Shown here: positions 13,418 to 16,280 of the stretch, piece by piece
Layout of the letters: every line of letters starts with the position of its first letter
Position numbering within the stretch: position 1 is the stretch's first letter
NCBI GenBank assembly: GCA_002310995.1
Contig: DBYV01000044.1
Span: forward strand, 9,247 to 25,526
Direction of reading: 5' to 3'
DNA length: 16,280 bases
Origin: a bacterium UBP6_UBA1177
GTDB lineage: Bacteria; UBP6; UBA1177
The notes under the pieces: model-generated
What the model was told of the DNA's origin: nothing
Seen by the model: only the letters and a program-made list of their open reading frames with translations
The model's database searches: none
Made by a program: the position numbers and the translations under genes

Positions 13418-15808
13418 TCACTCCGAGCGGACGCAGCGGACCTTTAGCTGGTGAGATTTGTCGTCGTCATCGACTCCGCCTTCGTAAAAAACTACTCTCC
13501 AAGCAAAACCGGAATGGTTTGCGTGTGTTGTAGACGACCAGAAATCCTGTCCTTCCATATCCGGGAAATCGGAAAAATCCGTATCGGACTTATCGTAGTT
13601 GAGAAGCGATGCAAGTTCGTTTTTGTTGGGAAGTCTCCAGTCGGAATATCCGGCATATTCGAGGTTTTCGCAGTATTTCAGTGCTCTCACCCAAGTGTAT
13701 GACGTAAAATCCTCCAATGTTTTCTGCCACATCAATCCGCTCGTTGAATCGGTAACAACGATATCACCTTCTATTGTTGAAGTCGTAAACGATCCTTTCG
13801 CAAGTTCGTTGCCGCGGACACATACCACATTCAGAGACGAATCCTGATCTATATCGTCGAACATATTTGTCTCAATAAATCCGTAGTAAAGGTTAAACAG
13901 GTGAACTTCGTATGTCCGATAACTTTTCGATGACCAGTAATAAACGGAGTTGGATGAGGATGACATACTCGTGAAATAAGAAGTGTCCACTGCCGGAGCG
14001 TATCTGCTGTGGTCAATAATTGTCAGAAAATCTTCGGGATCAGGCAGTCTCCAGTCCGAATAACCTGAATATGTGAGATTCGAGCAGTAATTTTTCGCTC
14101 CTTCCCATGTGTATTTGGTTGTCGGCGCATTTTGCTGCCATTGCAAACCGGTGTTGTTGTCAAAAACAATTTTTTGGTTTTGGGAAGTTTTGACAGTGAA
14201 ACTTTGCGGCGTGCATACTCCAAGGGCTGCGTAGTATGCATCCTGTCCGAAATAACTTTCACTTGATGAAGCTGGACATTCTGGCAGCTGATAGTCGCCG
14301 TTATAGTAGCCATAGCATGTTTCCTGATTTGTGCAGATATTGCCGATGGAAATCTGTTTTTTGCACTCGTTTCCGTCCCAGAAGTATCCGTATTTACAGC
14401 CGCATTCATAATTCTGCCATGAAATGGCTGTGCAGACTTTGGTGGAATTTGCGATTTCATTGCAAGGTGCATAGTCACACGGATTTGTGCATCCCGAATT
14501 ATCCCAGAAATGGCTGCTGTCGCAATTATACACGCATGTTCCGGCTGTCATGCCGTAGGTCGAATCGTAACTTTCAGGGATCCATTCCGAACCGTTCCAA
14601 GTCTGAGTGAATTTTCCGTCGGCACCGCTGTCGTTCCAGACTGAATTTGCCGGTTTTGAAGAACAAGCTGCCTGTCGAGTTGCTGGAACACATTTTGAGG
14701 TTGAACTGTTCCAATCGTAATTTTTATCGCACTTAAACCTGCATTCCGCACTGCTCGGATTCGTGTCGTAATTTCCGGCAGTTGCAGGAGCCCAGTCAGA
14801 GCCGTTCCAGGTCTGCGTTATGCTTGAAGCACTGTTCCAGACTGCATTTGCAGGAAGTCCTGTGCAGTCAGCTGTTCTTGTGTCGGCTACGCAGCGTGAG
14901 TTTTTCCATGAGTAGTTCGTGTTGCACTTGAAGCGGCATTCTGTATCGCTGCCTTCTTCGTTGTAGCCTGCGGTCGTTGCAGGAACCCAATCTTCATCGT
15001 TCCAGGTCTGTGTTATGCTTGAAACGGTATTCCAGCTTGCATTTTCAGGCAGTCCGGTACATTCCGCACTCCGCTTTGCGTTTACGCAGGCACCACCGTC
15101 CCATTCGTAGTTTTCCACGCATTTAAACCTGCATTCCGTTGCGCTTGTCTCTTCATTGTAGCTTGCAGTTGTTGCAGGAAGCCACTCACTTCCGTTCCAA
15201 GTCTGAGTGATTGCAGGATCCCCATCGTCGTTTCGAATTCCTGAATCCGTGTTCCATTTAGCTTTATCCGGAAGTTCCTGGCAGTCATGTATTCTTTCAG
15301 TTCCTTTTACGATCCTTGTGCAGCGTACATACCTGTAGTTTTCTTTGCCGTCCATATAGATCCCGGCATTGCTGAAATCGACATACCAAGCGTTTTGATC
15401 ATGGTTCGAAAGGGATGTCGCCGACCAGAGCTGGTTTGTATCACCGAGCCTGCTGTAGCTTCCGTCTGATTCCGGAGAGCATGCCTGACAGCTTTCATCC
15501 AGACAGTAGCCGCCTGCGCAGGTTTCCGAGACAGCACATGATCCGCCGGTGATCGTTCCGGGGCAGCTCTGAATCAGATCCCTGAGTTCTTCGATCGTCG
15601 GCAGATGCCAGTCAGACTGCTCGCGTTCCGTCAGATTCTGACAATAATCTTTCGCTTCCTGCCAGTTCAGTTTGTTTGAGGTTTTTACAGACCAGATAAG
15701 CGACGAATTCTGCTGGCTGCCCGGTTTTTCTTCCGTCGATTTCTCTCCGCATGATGCCAGAATCAAGGAAAAGAGACAAATCGTGATAAGTAGACAGATA
15801 TTTTTCAT
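13418..15808 (-). CDS. Lipoprotein with three Lcl_C (DUF1566) domains and four Cys/Trp repeats (796 aa)
   Basis: The signal peptide ends in lipobox LASC with Cys20. The following Gly-Glu is not an inner-membrane retention signal, so outer-membrane anchoring is likely. Order: Lcl_C domain 1 (about 38-165, SDWHLPTIEEL ... YVRCTR); four repeats (about 174-241, 248-306, 313-373, 379-440) of the form C..LP..A.WN...TQTWN...W.P...C.F.C....W....C; an EGF-like Cys segment (441-482); and Lcl_C domains 2 (about 545-665) and 3 (about 682-794), each with SDWRLP, WSS and VCVR/RCVR. Lcl_C domains occur in surface and C-lectin-like proteins; an adhesive or structural role is inference. AGGAGG overlaps the stop of the upstream gene, so the two form an operon. 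A good start is ATG 15808. Confidence 0.9.
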   Translation of the reverse strand: MKNICLLITICLFSLILASCGEKSTEEKPGSQQNSSLIWSVKTSNKLNWQEAKDYCQNLTEREQSDWHLPTIEELRDLIQSCPGTITGGSCAVSETCAGGYCLDESCQACSPESDGSYSRLGDTNQLWSATSLSNHDQNAWYVDFSNAGIYMDGKENYRYVRCTRIVKGTERIHDCQELPDKAKWNTDSGIRNDDGDPAITQTWNGSEWLPATTASYNEETSATECRFKCVENYEWDGGACVNAKRSAECTGLPENASWNTVSSITQTWNDEDWVPATTAGYNEEGSDTECRFKCNTNYSWKNSRCVADTRTADCTGLPANAVWNSASSITQTWNGSDWAPATAGNYDTNPSSAECRFKCDKNYDWNSSTSKCVPATRQAACSSKPANSVWNDSGADGKFTQTWNGSEWIPESYDSTYGMTAGTCVYNCDSSHFWDNSGCTNPCDYAPCNEIANSTKVCTAISWQNYECGCKYGYFWDGNECKKQISIGNICTNQETCYGYYNGDYQLPECPASSSESYFGQDAYYAALGVCTPQSFTVKTSQNQKIVFDNNTGLQWQQNAPTTKYTWEGAKNYCSNLTYSGYSDWRLPDPEDFLTIIDHSRYAPAVDTSYFTSMSSSSNSVYYWSSKSYRTYEVHLFNLYYGFIETNMFDDIDQDSSLNVVCVRGNELAKGSFTTSTIEGDIVVTDSTSGLMWQKTLEDFTSYTWVRALKYCENLEYAGYSDWRLPNKNELASLLNYDKSDTDFSDFPDMEGQDFWSSTTHANHSGFAWRVVFYEGGVDDDDKSHQLKVRCVRSE

Positions 15809-15818
15809 TTTTCGCCTC

Positions 15819-16280
15819 CTACCAGTTAAGTGTCAGGTAAATTGAGTTCTCAAGCGGGTTAGCACCGAAGGAAACTTTTGTTTTTTTCGCCTCCTTTTCT
15901 TCTTCGAACTCTATGCTGTAAAACACGATTCCGGTTGTTATCAAAGCCGCGCCGAGAGCAACTCCGGCAGCTCCGAGAGCCATGAACATTTTTCTGTCGT
16001 CATCGGCGTTTTTTGCCTTTTTTCTGTATTTTTCGGCTTCTTCAGGGAAAGTGGCGTTGTGGTATCTTTCGGTATATTTGTCGTGCCGGTTCTTTGAATC
16101 GCTCATTTCATATAAGGAAAATCCGCCTAAACCGCCAAGAACGACTCCCGAAACAAGCGTAGTTGTCGCGATTATCATCCTTTTGCGTTTCGCGAACTGC
16201 GCATCTTCCAGCTTTTCGGCTGTTTCCTCTTCCTCCCTTTGGGCTTCGATCTCCTTCTTTGTCTCTTCGCTCTGCTGACC
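15819..16280 (-). CDS. Two-helix membrane protein, 5' truncated by the window edge
   Basis: The frame is open from the window end (16280) to a TAG at 15819-15821, giving 153 codons. A Glu/Lys/Gln-rich helical stretch comes first (EETKKEIEAQREEEETAEKL). A hydrophobic helix follows (about 35-57, IIATTTLVSGVVLGGLGGF), then a charged loop (58-97), a second helix (about 98-123, MALGAAGVALGAALITTGIV), a basic/acidic stretch, and a terminal strand-like SIYLTLNW. ATG 16178 is internal, since the coding frame continues upstream of it. The stop lies 11 bases before the lipoprotein start. The family is not recognised; the pattern recalls membrane-end domains of envelope proteins in large-genome Gram-negatives. 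Confidence 0.75.
   Translation of the reverse strand, partial: GQQSEETKKEIEAQREEEETAEKLEDAQFAKRKRMIIATTTLVSGVVLGGLGGFSLYEMSDSKNRHDKYTERYHNATFPEEAEKYRKKAKNADDDRKMFMALGAAGVALGAALITTGIVFYSIEFEEEKEAKKTKVSFGANPLENSIYLTLNW

Noticed and set aside
14023..14610. Open frames of 124-151 aa on both strands within the lipoprotein gene
   Set aside because: They lie wholly inside the repeat-coding region in other frames, lack ribosome sites and show no recognisable domains.
1..16280. CRISPR array, tRNA, rRNA, integrase or transposase
   Set aside because: No regularly spaced direct repeats, cloverleaf-like sequences, rRNA motifs or recombinase motifs were seen on reading both strands.

Overview
The window looks like a Gram-negative, probably anaerobic or gut-type bacterial chromosome. 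It carries a lipoprotein with three Lcl_C (DUF1566) domains and Cys/Trp-rich repeats, and an AAA/DUF4143 ATPase. I recall such repeat lipoproteins from deltaproteobacterial/Myxococcota-like genomes, but this placement is weak. I see no rRNA, tRNA, CRISPR array, integrase or transposase.

Layout. (1) 1-531, + strand: the 3' part of an LRAT-like (NlpC/P60 superfamily) gene of ordinary composition. (2) 587-10978, + strand: a tight eleven-gene operon that is visibly richer in A+T than its flanks. In order: an unrecognised 183-aa protein, a 978-aa HerA/DUF87-type ATPase with a Ser/Gly-rich linker, two tandem paralogues of about 200 aa with hydrophobic N-termini, an unrecognised 154-aa protein, a zinc-ribbon dynamin-like GTPase, an LpxD-like acyltransferase, a coiled-coil protein with a Cys-rich N-terminus, a second coiled-coil protein, a 50-aa peptide, and a radical SAM/SPASM enzyme overlapping the peptide gene. 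Most genes have strong Shine-Dalgarno sites and gaps of under 25 bases. (3) 10979-11319: no intact gene; it holds a 41-codon reading-frame remnant, a weak hairpin and a dispersed repeat. (4) 11320-12612, - strand: an AAA_14/DUF4143 ATPase. Upstream of it lie two 34-bp imperfect palindromes exactly 100 bp apart. (5) 12863-13246, + strand: a small acidic protein. (6) 13418-16280, - strand: a two-gene operon of a partial two-helix membrane protein and the 796-aa lipoprotein.

A dispersed element with core TTGGGCA..GCCCA occurs three times in the same orientation, at 542-580, 11265-11297 and 12788-12814. The first two copies bracket the AT-rich operon, at the points where base composition changes. 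The operon is therefore probably an acquired cassette.

How the operon might work is inference. A nucleotide-driven machine (HerA ATPase and GTPase) would act with two membrane-associated paralogues and coiled-coil subunits, while the SPASM enzyme modifies a peptide or protein made in the operon and the LpxD-like enzyme adds an acyl group. I know of no named system with this gene set. It is the best candidate here for an undescribed system, either conflict/defence-type or peptide modification/export.
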